This document shows positions 37,310 to 46,387 of a stretch of DNA of 64,000 nt, in pieces. The notes under the pieces were generated by a model, which was not told the origin of the DNA, ran no database searches, and was given only the letters and a program-made list of their open reading frames with translations. Source of the DNA: an uncultured Spirochaetaceae bacterium (GTDB taxonomy: Bacteria; Spirochaetota; Spirochaetia; Sphaerochaetales; Sphaerochaetaceae); assembly GCA_944389075.1 (NCBI GenBank), contig CALXLA010000020.1, positions 62,001 to 126,000 on the forward strand, in the 5' to 3' direction. The stretch's first letter is position 1. Every line of letters starts with the position of its first letter. The position numbers and the translations under genes are program-made.

Positions 37310-38339
37310 TATACATGGCATCACCATAGCTGAAGAAGCGGTATTCCTTCTCTATGGCATGGCGATAGGCAGAGAATATAAGATCCTTTCCTGCCAGTGC
37401 GGATACAAGCATCAGCAGCGTCGATTCCGGCGTGTGGAAATTTGTGAGGAGATCCGAGACAAAGCGGAAACGGTAACCCGGCTTGATGAAGATATCAGTA
37501 TCGCCATATAGCTTTGACAGCACACCATTCTCATCTGCAGCGCTTTCAAGCGTACGGACAGATGTCGTACCGACAGCAAGAATCCTCTTTCCAGACTGCT
37601 TTGCCTCATTGAGAGCAGCCGCAGTCTCTGCAGGTATCTCATAGTGCTCTGTATGCATATGATGGTCCTCGACATTCTCCGTCCTGACAGGAAGGAATGT
37701 ACCGGCTCCCACGTGAAGGGTCACTTCATAAATCGGGAATCCCATCGTCCTCGCCTTCTCCATCAGCTCCTTGGTGAAATGAAGGCCTGCGGTCGGAGCT
37801 GCAACAGAACCAGGCATCTTCGCATACACTGTCTGATACCTCGACTCATCCTGGAATGAATCCTCCCTCTTTATATATGGCGGAAGCGGAACATGTCCGC
37901 AAAGCGAGAAGAAGCTCTCATCTATAGGCTCAGAAAACTGAAGAGTTCGCGTGCCATCGGCATTTTCACTGACAATCCTCGCGCTCCTTACGGGATTCCC
38001 ATCCCTGTCCTCGAATACATAGCCTTTCCCTTCTCTCTGCTTCTTTGACTTCTTTGCCATGCATCTCCAAGAGCCATCTGCCTCAGGGGAAAGGAAAAGG
38101 AACTCAACGATGCCGCCGGTCTCAGCCTTCCCATAGACCCTTGCCTTGCGCACCTTTGAGTTGTTTACGACTATGACGGAATCCTCTGCAATAAGAGAAG
38201 GAAAGTCAGACATCATGTAATCTGAGAAACTTGACTCTTTCCTGTCGAGAAGCAGAAGCCTGTCCTCGCCTCTCTTCTCAGATGGAACCTGAGCTATAAG
38301 ATGCTCAGGAAGATCAAAATAGTAATCCCTGGTCAGCAT
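37299..38339 (-). CDS. queA: S-adenosylmethionine:tRNA ribosyltransferase-isomerase
   Basis: Builds epoxyqueuosine on preQ1-tRNA using the ribosyl group of AdoMet. [13 protein letters not shown] at the N-terminus, [24 protein letters not shown] and [12 protein letters not shown] are diagnostic; 346 aa. The ATG at 38339 has AGGAG upstream and lies inside the ruvB 3' end. tgt, the preceding pathway step, is encoded near 12 kb. Confidence 0.97.
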   Translation of the reverse strand: MLTRDYYFDLPEHLIAQVPSEKRGEDRLLLLDRKESSFSDYMMSDFPSLIAEDSVIVVNNSKVRKARVYGKAETGGIVEFLFLSPEADGSWRCMAKKSKKQREGKGYVFEDRDGNPVRSARIVSENADGTRTLQFSEPIDESFFSLCGHVPLPPYIKREDSFQDESRYQTVYAKMPGSVAAPTAGLHFTKELMEKARTMGFPIYEVTLHVGAGTFLPVRTENVEDHHMHTEHYEIPAETAAALNEAKQSGKRILAVGTTSVRTLESAADENGVLSKLYGDTDIFIKPGYRFRFVSDLLTNFHTPESTLLMLVSALAGKDLIFSAYRHAIEKEYRFFSYGDAMYIRG

Positions 38340-39366
38340 GTGCACTCCTGATTCCAAGCAGTTCATAGGCTTTCTCTGTCACGCATCTGCCTCTCGGAGT
38401 GCGCTTAAGATATCCCTGCTGGATAAGATACGGCTCATAGAAATCCTCAAGGCTCTCGACAGCCTCGCCTACGGATATCGAGAGGGTATCGGCACCGACA
38501 GGACCACCTCCATAGAACTCTATGATTGTCCTGAGTATGTTCCTGTCCATGTTCTCAAGGCCATTATGGTCAATCCCGAGTCGCCCCAGCCCCTCATCGA
38601 CGATTGACGCAGTGATCCTGCCATCGCCGAGAACGGCTGCGAAATCCCTGAGCCTCCTGAGAAGTCTGTTCGCGATCCTCGGCGTTCCCCTTGAGCATCT
38701 TGAGAGAAGATCTATAGCTTCGTCATCGATATCTGTCTCAAGGATCTTGGCAGAACGGGAGATGATCGATGCAAGTTCTGAAGGCGAATAGAAATCAATA
38801 TGGAGATTGATTCCGAAACGCGATGCAAGCGGTGATGATACAGAGCCTGCTTTTGTGGTTGCCCCGATGAGAGTGAAATGAGGAAGCGGTATCCTCATCG
38901 TCCTTGCAGCAGGCCCCTGTCCGATTACCCAGTCAATCTCGAAGTCCTCCATCGCGATATACAGCATCTCCTCCAGTGCCGGCTTGAGACGATGTATCTC
39001 ATCGATGAAGAATATGGAATTCTCGGAGACATTGGTGAGTATCCCCGCAAGGTCCTTGGGCTTATCAAGGGCAGGAGCTGACGTCATCCTTATCTCACTG
39101 TGCATCTCATTTGCGATGATTGATGCAAGCGTAGTCTTCCCAAGCCCCGGCGGCCCGACTATGAATGTATGATCGAGAGCATCACCGCGTGCTCTTGCGG
39201 CTTTTATGAATATCCCGAGATTGTCCTTTATCGTCTGCTGTCCCTGGAAATCCTCGAGATACTGAGGTCTCAGGATGTTCTCCTGTTTATCCTCTTCCTG
39301 ATAAGAAGCATCAACCGGCCTTGCAGATGCAAGGATTTCCATATCATCGCTATTATCAAGAATCAT
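38314..39366 (-). CDS. ruvB: Holliday junction branch-migration helicase RuvB
   Basis: AAA+ motor that drives branch migration with RuvA. Walker [10 protein letters not shown] near residue 71, Walker [11 protein letters not shown], the [18 protein letters not shown] sensor and arginine-finger region, and the C-terminal winged helix ([10 protein letters not shown]) are intact; 350 aa. Overlap with ruvA (4 bases) and queA (26 bases) indicates one operon. Confidence 0.98.
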   Translation of the reverse strand: MILDNSDDMEILASARPVDASYQEEDKQENILRPQYLEDFQGQQTIKDNLGIFIKAARARGDALDHTFIVGPPGLGKTTLASIIANEMHSEIRMTSAPALDKPKDLAGILTNVSENSIFFIDEIHRLKPALEEMLYIAMEDFEIDWVIGQGPAARTMRIPLPHFTLIGATTKAGSVSSPLASRFGINLHIDFYSPSELASIISRSAKILETDIDDEAIDLLSRCSRGTPRIANRLLRRLRDFAAVLGDGRITASIVDEGLGRLGIDHNGLENMDRNILRTIIEFYGGGPVGADTLSISVGEAVESLEDFYEPYLIQQGYLKRTPRGRCVTEKAYELLGIRSAHADQGLLF

Positions 39367-39980
39367 CTGGTCATCCTCTTGAGCATCAGCGGAAGAAGGA
39401 TATTCTCAGACTCTTCCCTGCTCTTTCCATCGATAAGAAGCGCATTTTCCCTGATGACCTCATTGAGTGTCCTCGCAACGAGCTTTCTGTCAAAACCCAT
39501 CTGCACGAATGAATCAATCAGATCACGGTATCCCTTATCCTCAGCAGCGCCTGTCTCCTCCTCATCGTCGAGCACAAGCACATTGCGAAGCTGGAGGACA
39601 AGCTTCTGCGCAGTCTTCGGTCCTATGCCGGATACTTTCGAAAGCGCCTTCACATCCTGCGCATCAAGAAGCTTCACAAGATTCTGCACAGTGATTCCCG
39701 AAAGGATCTTCTGAGCCTGCTTCGCGCCGATTCCAGGAACAGTCTGTAGCTGTTCGAAGCAGAAGCGCTCATCTTCGTCATAGAAGCCGAAAAGCACCAT
39801 CGCATCTTCCCTGTGCTGAAGAAATGCAAGGATCCTGACCCGTTCCTTGCCGGTATCTGCCGAAAGCTTAGATGAGGTATTCTGGGAAATCTCAAGCCTG
39901 TATTCTATCCCTCCTGGGGTAAGAACAGTGACATAATCAGGCTGCAGCTTGACAATCTTCCCGACAACTGCATTGATCAT
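39363..39980 (-). CDS. ruvA: Holliday junction-binding protein RuvA
   Basis: Tetrameric junction-binding subunit. OB domain ([23 protein letters not shown]), tandem helix-hairpin-helix motifs ([16 protein letters not shown] and [15 protein letters not shown]) and the C-terminal RuvB-contact domain are present in 205 aa. No SD precedes the ATG; a TTGCAA-17-TAGAAT promoter ends 6 nt before it, immediately after the ruvC stop. Confidence 0.97.
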   Translation of the reverse strand: MINAVVGKIVKLQPDYVTVLTPGGIEYRLEISQNTSSKLSADTGKERVRILAFLQHREDAMVLFGFYDEDERFCFEQLQTVPGIGAKQAQKILSGITVQNLVKLLDAQDVKALSKVSGIGPKTAQKLVLQLRNVLVLDDEEETGAAEDKGYRDLIDSFVQMGFDRKLVARTLNEVIRENALLIDGKSREESENILLPLMLKRMTR

Positions 39981-39986
39981 ATGAGG

Positions 39987-40015
39987 ATTCTACCTTCTTG
40001 GTATCGCGATTGCAA
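39987..40015 (-). promoter_or_regulatory. ruvA promoter, predicted leaderless
   Basis: TTGCAA (40015-40010), 17-nt spacer, TAGAAT (39992-39987), and 6 nt to the ATG at 39980. It occupies almost all of the 39-base gap between ruvC and ruvA and would uncouple ruvAB-queA from yebC-ruvC. Confidence 0.65.
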
Positions 40016-40019
40016 TATA

Positions 40020-40508
40020 TCAGCGGGAGAGGCTGCGCGTAAGATTATGGGTGCAGTAGCATATGCAATCAGCCAGTGCATCCGCCGCATGGTCCGGCTT
40101 GGGTATATCCTTGAGCTTGAGGAGAATCTTCACCATTTCCTGAACCTGAAGCTTCTCAGCCCTTCCCATCCCTGTGACTGCCATCTTCACCTCGAGCGGC
40201 GAATAAAGATATACGGGTATTGATACTGTGGAGAAAGCATGCAGGGCAGCACCGATCACCTTAGCGACAGGAATTGCCGATGTGATATTCTTCGTGAAGA
40301 AGATATCCTCCATTGAGACAACCGATGCATTGTGCTTCGATGCAAGCGAAAGCAGGTCTTCGGCAATCGTGTATACCCTCTTCTGCTGGCTTTCCTTGGG
40401 ACTTGTCTTTATAGTCCCATAAGAAACAGGCCAGTAATGCTGCCCATCGAAACCGACAACACCCCAGCCTGTATCTGCAAGTCCTGGATCCACTCCTAGG
40501 ATTATCAC
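40020..40508 (-). CDS. ruvC: Holliday junction resolvase RuvC
   Basis: Endonuclease that cuts junctions after RuvAB migration. The catalytic acidic residues are visible: Asp7 in GVDPGLADTG, Glu in SMEDIFF (near 67), and the C-terminal KPDHAADALA pair. Length 162 aa. Its ATG overlaps the yebC stop by 4 bases. Confidence 0.96.
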   Translation of the reverse strand: MIILGVDPGLADTGWGVVGFDGQHYWPVSYGTIKTSPKESQQKRVYTIAEDLLSLASKHNASVVSMEDIFFTKNITSAIPVAKVIGAALHAFSTVSIPVYLYSPLEVKMAVTGMGRAEKLQVQEMVKILLKLKDIPKPDHAADALADCICYCTHNLTRSLSR

Positions 40509-41245
40509 TCTTCTTCCTGGAAATCATCAGGCAGCTCAAGGTTCGTTGAAACCTGCTGCACATCATCGAGATCCTCAAGCCTGCTGACAATCTTCAGAAC
40601 CTTGTTAGCCTTCTCATTGTCGAGAGTGACTGTCTGATCTGCGATCTTCTGGACATCAGCGCTGTCCTGCTCGAATCCAGCATTCTGCATCGCCTCGAGG
40701 ACCTGGGAGAAATCCGCAGGAGAGGTTGTGACTTCAATCACATCATCTTCCGTGGAGACATCCTCAGCGCCATTCTCAAGAGCCGCCTCAAGGATCTGGT
40801 CCTCAGTATACTTCGATGCATCATATGTGATGACACCCTTTGTCTGGAACATATAGCTGACACAGCCAGTGGATCCAAGTGAACCGCCAAGCTTCGTAAG
40901 AGTCGATCTCACATCCGCAGCTGTCCTGTTCTTGTTATCTGTAAGCGTGTCGATGATGATGGCAACTCCACCTGGTGCATAGCCTTCATATGTAAGCTCA
41001 TAGAATGTAGCATTGCCGAGCTCTCCGCTTCCCTTCTTGATAGCGGGGTCGATGTTGTCCTTCGGCATGTTCTCGGCCTTTGCCTTGAGTATAGCTGTCC
41101 TGAGACGTGCATTCGAATCCGGATCCGCACCATCCTTTGCAGCTACTGTGATTTCCTTGATGAGCTTCGTGAACTTCTGTCCGCGCTTCGCATCAGCTAT
41201 TCCCTTCTTGTGCTTGATTGTTGCCCATTTGCTGTGGCCAGACAT
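40505..41245 (-). CDS. yebC: YebC/PmpR-family protein (TACO1-like)
   Basis: The near-invariant N-terminus MSGHSKWATIKHKKGIADAK and KENMPKDNI-type segment (ENMPKDNIDPAIKKGSG) identify the family. These proteins were annotated as transcription regulators; recent work links some to relief of ribosome stalling at proline runs. The length of 246 aa is typical. AGAGG lies before the ATG. The yebC-ruvC pairing is widespread. Confidence 0.95.
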   Translation of the reverse strand: MSGHSKWATIKHKKGIADAKRGQKFTKLIKEITVAAKDGADPDSNARLRTAILKAKAENMPKDNIDPAIKKGSGELGNATFYELTYEGYAPGGVAIIIDTLTDNKNRTAADVRSTLTKLGGSLGSTGCVSYMFQTKGVITYDASKYTEDQILEAALENGAEDVSTEDDVIEVTTSPADFSQVLEAMQNAGFEQDSADVQKIADQTVTLDNEKANKVLKIVSRLEDLDDVQQVSTNLELPDDFQEEE

Positions 41246-41315
41246 TTTATACCTCTGCTTAGATTAAGTCTTATTGTACCGACAAAACATACCATAATGA
41301 AAAATCTGCTGTCAA

Positions 41316-41771
41316 CTATCTCCGCCCAATGGCATCGACAAGCCGGGGAAATGTCTCCTGGACAATCAACCTTATATCAGTCCAGCTTGTATAGCGTCCC
41401 GGAAGACGCTCAATGCTTTCAGCGAACCTTCTGATAGCTCGATCTTCCTCATAAGTGAGATCCAGTCCTGAGATGACATCCCTCATATCATGAAGGAGCG
41501 AGGAAACGAATTCCCTCTCGTCATAGCCGAACTCCGATGGATTATCTGCAAGATATGCATAGAGGTACAGAACAGATACAAGACGCGCCCTTCCGTAATC
41601 AAGATCATGGGTCGATGAGATGACCTTCTCGAGCGTTCTTCCTGGCATATGGGATTCCACATGACTGTGATATGGTCTCCTGTATCCAGTTGCTGCCTGG
41701 TAAGGATTAAAAGCTGAAAGCGATGAGACAAGGAGCATTGCTGCTGTGATGATTGCGACTGACTTTCTCAT
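41316..41771 (-). CDS. small exported protein of unknown function
   Basis: 151 residues: a Sec signal peptide (MRKSVAIITAAMLLVSSLSA, cleavage likely after SLSA) followed by a helical, Arg/Asp/Glu-rich mature part (for example LLHDMRDVISGLDLTYEEDR). I do not recognise it. The ATG at 41771 lies 8 bases after the hemW stop; no SD is present, but the hemW stop is part of TATAAT 7 nt before the ATG. A GTG two codons upstream is the alternative start. Confidence 0.7.
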   Translation of the reverse strand: MRKSVAIITAAMLLVSSLSAFNPYQAATGYRRPYHSHVESHMPGRTLEKVISSTHDLDYGRARLVSVLYLYAYLADNPSEFGYDEREFVSSLLHDMRDVISGLDLTYEEDRAIRRFAESIERLPGRYTSWTDIRLIVQETFPRLVDAIGRR

Positions 41772-41778
41772 ATTCACG

Positions 41779-41784
41779 ATTATA
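41779..41784 (-). promoter_or_regulatory. TATAAT overlapping the hemW stop, 7 nt before the next ATG
   Basis: The last Ile codon and TAA of hemW give ATA-TAA-T, a perfect -10. Upstream -35 candidates are poor. It has the same geometry as the mutS/hypothetical and recA/scpA junctions. Confidence 0.3.
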
Positions 41785-42904
41785 TAGCCATTGCAAGCTC
41801 AAGTATAATCCTATCTAGAAAAAGGAATCCGGCCTCTGTGAGGGAGAAATGATCATCGTCATTCACATACCAGTTCTTCTCAAGCTTATCGATGAATGCA
41901 CCATAGCGCTGGTCAAAGGAATGGGAGAACCTTTCCCCATACTCCCTTTTCTGGATTCCGGAAGCCGTGCGGAGCGATACAAGAAGATATTCCTCTTCAG
42001 TCTCATCTTCACTAAGGAATGACACTGTCTGCTCAGGTCTTCGCAGAAAGCCATCAAGAGTATCGGAATCACGCATGGAGACAGCCTTGCGGTAACCTAC
42101 TGAACTTTCGGCACCCGGTCCGAATCCGATATACTGCCCGAGATTCCAGTAAACCTTGTTATGGAGGCACTCCTTTCCAGGCTTCGCGAAGTTCGAAATC
42201 TCATAATGCCTATAGCCAAGCTCCCCAAGAAGCTTCCAGCATGAGGTCAGGAAATCAGCCTCTTCATCACCATCAAGGGGCACAAGCTGCCTCGCAAGCG
42301 GAGTTCCTTCTTCGAATGTAAGACAATAAAGCGATATATGTCCCGGACCATATGATGCAATCTCCTCGATATCATGCAAGGACGATTCGATGCTCTGTCC
42401 GGGGACTGCCGTGATTATATCCGCATTGAAATCGAAAGGCAGCCCGCTGAGAACCGAAAGCGCTTTCCGTGCAGCCTCAGCTGAAGCATTCCTGCCGAGT
42501 GTCCTCAGCGTCTTCTCGTCAAGACTCTGTATTCCAACCGATACACGGGTAAGAAGACCATCAAGCATCATGATCTCATCGTTCACGTTCTCAGGATTGA
42601 TCTCTATAGTGACTTCCTCGGGCTTTCCGTTCTCACATGCGATGGAAAGCATCTCCTTCAGGCGCCTGTAGCCAAGGATTCCTGGATTTCCGCCGCCTAT
42701 GAAGACAGTATGATATGGCTTCTTCCATTCCCTGCTGAGCGCTGAGATCTCTGCCTTTATGAAGTCCGTATATCTTTCAACCGCATCATTTCCGGCAGAT
42801 GATAGCGGAAGCGAATAGAATGCGCAGTAGCTGCACTTGGAAGCGCAGAAAGGCACATGTATATATAAGGACAAGGGCCTTTCCTGATCCAGTCCTTCAA
42901 TCAT
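41780..42904 (-). CDS. hemW: radical SAM heme chaperone HemW (coproporphyrinogen dehydrogenase-like)
   Basis: Binds a 4Fe-4S cluster and AdoMet through CASKCSYC (Cys-x3-Cys-x2-Cys, near residue 18) in the HVPFC context, with GGGNPG and the HemN_C domain following. HemW proteins bind heme and are distinct from true HemN oxidases. I see no other heme genes here, so the role is inferred from the family. It overlaps the lepB stop by 4 bases. Confidence 0.88.
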   Translation of the reverse strand: MIEGLDQERPLSLYIHVPFCASKCSYCAFYSLPLSSAGNDAVERYTDFIKAEISALSREWKKPYHTVFIGGGNPGILGYRRLKEMLSIACENGKPEEVTIEINPENVNDEIMMLDGLLTRVSVGIQSLDEKTLRTLGRNASAEAARKALSVLSGLPFDFNADIITAVPGQSIESSLHDIEEIASYGPGHISLYCLTFEEGTPLARQLVPLDGDEEADFLTSCWKLLGELGYRHYEISNFAKPGKECLHNKVYWNLGQYIGFGPGAESSVGYRKAVSMRDSDTLDGFLRRPEQTVSFLSEDETEEEYLLVSLRTASGIQKREYGERFSHSFDQRYGAFIDKLEKNWYVNDDDHFSLTEAGFLFLDRIILELAMAI

Positions 42905-43908
42905 ATGTTGTCCGCAAGCGATGAAACCGCGCTGAGCGGCCAGAATCTTCCGACTACCCTGCCATTGATCCTCGACTCGGCAACCGGACCGAAATAGCGG
43001 CCGTCATGGGAATTATCCCTGTTGTCCCCAAGAGGAAGGACATGATCCTCTGGAACATATATGCCATTGTCATAATGCGCCCTGTCAGATCTGAGGGACA
43101 TATCGGAGGGATCGAAAGATGCGCGCGCATCGGTTCTTGCCTTCTCAAGCTCATAGCGGTCGAAAACCCAGTCGTTCTCTGTACCCATGATCGTCTGGTA
43201 TTCAGCCACAGTGTGAAGCGGCACACGCCCAGATAGACCTGCCTCCTGATAGGCCGTAAGCCTTCCAGCTGCCCTGAGTCCCGGATAATTTGCCTTATCG
43301 ACAGAACGGGAAGGACCATCGACAAGAGATGAAGCTTTCCTGAAATCGCTTTCGGCTATGAATCCGTCAGTTCCGGAAAGCTCGATATATGCATCGCCTT
43401 CGCTGAAATTGACAACATCGCCAGGCATACCGACAGCTCTCTTGACGTAAAGCCTCTCAGCCGGAGTGCCATCATCATTCCTGTCTATGTTCACGAGAGT
43501 CAACGTTCCCATATAGACAACCTGTGAGAGGATATCGAAGAGAGGACCTTTTGAATCATATTCCGGATTATAGAATGTGATGATCTGGTCCCGCTGGACG
43601 CGCCTCGCATCCGTAAAGACCTTTGTCCCCGCAGGATAGAGCTCAACTCCGTAGCTGTCCTTGTTCACAATCACCCTGTCGCCGACATTAAGCGTATCGA
43701 CCATCGAAGGAGATGGAATGACGAAAAGCTGGAACAGATACTGATTTATTATGATCACCCAGAATATCGCGAAGACAAGGGCATCTATCCAACCCTTTAT
43801 CTCGGAAAGGACCGTACGCTTCTGACTCTTCTCATACAGCTTGATCCTTCTGCGTTTCGTAAGATGTTTTTCTGTGCTTCTCTCGAGAAAGCCAAGGAAT
43901 TTATCCAT
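42901..43908 (-). CDS. lepB: signal peptidase I
   Basis: Removes Sec signal peptides at the outer face of the inner membrane. A single membrane helix (residues 42-62) leads into IPSPSM with the catalytic Ser68. The Lys box reads YVKRAVGMPGD and the C-terminal box GDNRDNSHDGRYFGPV. At 335 aa it has a long N-terminal cytoplasmic segment (40 residues) and an insertion between the Lys box and the C-terminal box. No SD; a consensus promoter ends 6 nt before the ATG. Confidence 0.95.
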   Translation of the reverse strand: MDKFLGFLERSTEKHLTKRRRIKLYEKSQKRTVLSEIKGWIDALVFAIFWVIIINQYLFQLFVIPSPSMVDTLNVGDRVIVNKDSYGVELYPAGTKVFTDARRVQRDQIITFYNPEYDSKGPLFDILSQVVYMGTLTLVNIDRNDDGTPAERLYVKRAVGMPGDVVNFSEGDAYIELSGTDGFIAESDFRKASSLVDGPSRSVDKANYPGLRAAGRLTAYQEAGLSGRVPLHTVAEYQTIMGTENDWVFDRYELEKARTDARASFDPSDMSLRSDRAHYDNGIYVPEDHVLPLGDNRDNSHDGRYFGPVAESRINGRVVGRFWPLSAVSSLADNI

Positions 43909-43914
43909 ACCGTG

Positions 43915-43943
43915 ATGATATCTTCACATCAGGCTGTTTGCAA
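43915..43943 (-). promoter_or_regulatory. lepB promoter, predicted leaderless
   Basis: TTGCAA (43943-43938), 17-nt spacer, TATCAT (43920-43915), 6 nt to the ATG at 43908. The -35 hexamer is self-complementary and is also the -35 of the opposing promoter. Confidence 0.7.
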
Positions 43944-43967
43944 TATCCAAGCCGATGTTGCTACAAT
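43938..43967 (+). promoter_or_regulatory. promoter of the PEGA/SUMF1-smpB operon
   Basis: TTGCAA (43938-43943), 18-nt spacer, TACAAT (43962-43967), start site about 6 nt before the ATG region, with GAGGA serving as SD. It shares its -35 base pairs with lepB. Confidence 0.62.
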
Positions 43968-43979
43968 AAGCGAGGAACT

Positions 43980-45326
43980 ATGAAAAAGAAAATAGAACTT
44001 CCGGAAATCGAGCCGGTACGTCTCAGGCCTGTCCATGGCATAAGGCCAGGTGTATACATCCTCGCATTTCTTGCAGCTGCTGCGATTCTTGCTGTATTCA
44101 GCATATTCTTCCTTCCTGGCATATTGTCCGATGGAAGCTATGTCTCGTTCTCGCTGAATACGGAATCAGCCGCAATCTACATGGATGGGAAGTACCTCGG
44201 GTCCGGCAAAGGCTCAGTATACTATATACCTGCCGGAGAGCATGAATTCTCGTTCAGTGTCTATGGCGCGGACGGCGGTTCTGTGAAAAAGAATATCGGA
44301 AAGCACATCTTCGCGACTCTCTTTGTCCACAGAGTTGAGGAAATTCCCTATGACATCCCATATACCGAAGATATCGAGAGAAGTGTAATCGGGCATTTCG
44401 CATCATCCATAGCATCGTGGTCAAGGGTCCTTGATTTCTCGGATCGCTATCACTATCCTCCCCTTTTCCAGGATCTTGCATCGGATGCGATCGCATTCGG
44501 CTTCGCGGATATCTCGGACGCAATGCTTTTCGGAGCGCTTCATGTGACATCCGAGACAATATACAGTGACTTCGCATCATCGGTTTCGATGCTTTCCTCA
44601 TCAGACACGGAATACAGAACAGATGAATTCAATGATATAGAGAACATTCTTGAGGATGTCTATGTAAACGGGACGACATCAAGGACATACGCATCTGGAT
44701 CATCGGATAATGAATATGTACCTGAATCTCAGGGCAGCTTCATCACATTCCCTGCTATCAATATGACTGTGGGAACAACAGATGAGATAACATTCCCTGA
44801 GGTGAAGGACTATTGCAAGGATGTCGATGTGCCTGCATTCTCAATATCATCAGGCATGGTCAGCGAATATGACTACGCGCTCTTTGTCGAAGATAATCCC
44901 TACTGGGCAAAGAGCAATACCAGCAAGCTGATTGAAGATGGAATGGCAGATGACAACTATCTTGCAGGAATAAGGCTATCCACCAATGTCAATTCGACAG
45001 CTCCGATAAAGAACATAAGCTGGTATGCGGCAGATGCATATGTGAAATGGCTTTCCGGGAAGGAAGGCATCGAGTATGATCTTCCGGATGAATATCAGTG
45101 GACGGCTGCATCCGGCGGAAGCGCATCGATGATATGGGAATTCACATCATCCCATTTCTTGCCATATGGAAGGCTTGTAAGCGATGAAACCATTTCAAGG
45201 CTTACATCGCTATTCCCTTATGACGATGCCATAGTCAAAGGCAGGGACAGGAACACCACAGGTGCAATGGATCTCAGCCAGTGTTCGGAATATGCGGGAT
45301 TCAGGGTTGTGAGAAATGCAGACTAA
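43980..45326 (+). CDS. membrane-anchored PEGA plus formylglycine-enzyme-like (SUMF1) protein
   Basis: The 448-aa product has an N-terminal cytoplasmic segment, one membrane helix (about residues 25-46), a PEGA domain (AIYMDGKYLGSG) and, after a long linker, an FGE-sulfatase/SUMF1 domain (about 290-448: NISWYAADAYVKWLSG, LPDEYQWTAASGG, EYAGFRVVRNAD). Paired catalytic cysteines are not evident, so it is probably a binding or structural member rather than a formylglycine generator. The ATG at 43980 has GAGGA upstream. It overlaps smpB by 11 bases. Confidence 0.78.
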   Translation: MKKKIELPEIEPVRLRPVHGIRPGVYILAFLAAAAILAVFSIFFLPGILSDGSYVSFSLNTESAAIYMDGKYLGSGKGSVYYIPAGEHEFSFSVYGADGGSVKKNIGKHIFATLFVHRVEEIPYDIPYTEDIERSVIGHFASSIASWSRVLDFSDRYHYPPLFQDLASDAIAFGFADISDAMLFGALHVTSETIYSDFASSVSMLSSSDTEYRTDEFNDIENILEDVYVNGTTSRTYASGSSDNEYVPESQGSFITFPAINMTVGTTDEITFPEVKDYCKDVDVPAFSISSGMVSEYDYALFVEDNPYWAKSNTSKLIEDGMADDNYLAGIRLSTNVNSTAPIKNISWYAADAYVKWLSGKEGIEYDLPDEYQWTAASGGSASMIWEFTSSHFLPYGRLVSDETISRLTSLFPYDDAIVKGRDRNTTGAMDLSQCSEYAGFRVVRNAD

Positions 45327-45771
45327 GCTCATTCAGAAAAACAAGAAAGCATACTTCAACTATGAAATCGTTGAGGAACTGGAAGTCGGGATGGCTCTTC
45401 AGGGAACTGAAGTCAAGTCAATCAGGGACAGCAGATGTTCATTCTCAGACAGCTATATAGAGCCCAAGAACGGACAGCTTGTGCTTAAAGGCTTCCTGAT
45501 ACAGCCATATTCCCATGGCAACATCTTCAACCATGAGACAGCAAGGAACAGGATCCTTCTTGCTCACAAGCAGGAAATAAAGAAGCTCACAAGACGTGTC
45601 AACGAGAAAGGCTTTACGCTCGTTCCTCTGGAGATATATCTCAAAGGCAACCATGTGAAGATGAAGATAGCCCTAGCCCGCGGAAAGAACGTGCGCGATA
45701 AAAAAGATGCAATCAGGGAGAGGGACCTCAATAAGGATGCGAGAAGGCAGCTCAGGGATATGAACAGCTAA
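45316..45771 (+). CDS. smpB: tmRNA-binding protein SmpB
   Basis: Carries tmRNA into stalled ribosomes for trans-translation. NKKAYFNYEIVEELEVGMALQ-like opening (NYEIVEELEVGMALQGTEVK), SFSDSYIEPKNGQL, and the C-terminal basic tail KDAIRERDLNKDARRQL that enters the decoding centre are complete; 151 aa. Its partner RNA gene lies only 1.2 kb away on the other strand. Confidence 0.97.
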   Translation: MQTKLIQKNKKAYFNYEIVEELEVGMALQGTEVKSIRDSRCSFSDSYIEPKNGQLVLKGFLIQPYSHGNIFNHETARNRILLAHKQEIKKLTRRVNEKGFTLVPLEIYLKGNHVKMKIALARGKNVRDKKDAIRERDLNKDARRQLRDMNS

Positions 45772-45797
45772 AGAAAGCGCCCATATCCCCGGAGTCT

Positions 45798-46202
45798 TCA
45801 GCCAAGAGAAGCGCCGCATCCAGGACAGAACCTGTCATGCTCATCCGCATCCTTGCCGCAGCTTGCACACCTCTTCACGAAGGAATGCCCACAGCCCGGA
45901 CAGCACCTGTCCTTTCTTCCTGCATAGGCACCGCATTCAGGGCATTTCCTGCGGATCAGCGATCGCACGACAAGCAATGCCGGTATTGCCAGGACATTGC
46001 AGAATATCGCTATGACTGCCCACAAAACCGGAATCATCCTGGCCTCTGAAGCAGACTGATAGACCCAAAGCACTGTACATGCATAGATAAGCAGCGCAAC
46101 AACTCCATCCACGATTCCTATTGCTTCGGTAGCTATACCGAAAGCCGTAGGTTCCCATCCCCAGGTGTCTGCCATCCGCATCTGGTTCAGTTCAATTGAC
46201 AT
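45798..46202 (-). CDS. membrane protein with C-terminal double zinc ribbon (5' end apparently frameshifted)
   Basis: The readable frame gives two membrane helices (about 24-47 and 55-80) and then two zinc ribbons: CPEC-x8-CCPGC and CASC-x11-CPGC. Function is unknown; such ribbon-tailed small membrane proteins are common. The ATG at 46202 has no good SD. The same frame stays open upstream to 46304 and encodes another hydrophobic helix, but without a start codon; a good SD-ATG at 46303 is one base out of frame. See the next entry. It converges with smpB, 26 bases away. Confidence 0.65.
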   Translation of the reverse strand: MSIELNQMRMADTWGWEPTAFGIATEAIGIVDGVVALLIYACTVLWVYQSASEARMIPVLWAVIAIFCNVLAIPALLVVRSLIRRKCPECGAYAGRKDRCCPGCGHSFVKRCASCGKDADEHDRFCPGCGASLG

Positions 46203-46303
46203 GAATCCAGCGCCAGCTGCCGTAAGGTAGACGAAGACAGCAAAAAGGACAACAAGGCACTTTCCATAGCTGAAACCAAGGATTTTTCCTTTGCATTGCT
46301 CAT
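46203..46303 (-). pseudogene. displaced 5' part of the zinc-ribbon membrane protein gene
   Basis: The ATG at 46303 is preceded by AGGAGA at 7-nt spacing and reads MSNAKEK, then a run of five A (46287-46283), after which its frame soon stops. Adding one base at that run (or a -1 slip) joins it to KILGFSYGK and the hydrophobic CLVVLFAVFVYLTAAGAGF, continuing in frame into the downstream protein. The restored product would be about 168 aa. Confidence 0.55.
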
Positions 46304-46387
46304 TTTATCTTCTCCTTTCCCAGACATCATTGAAGGAAAAGATAAAAAGAACAGAACATCAGGATAAACAGATAGTGAACTGAGGAC

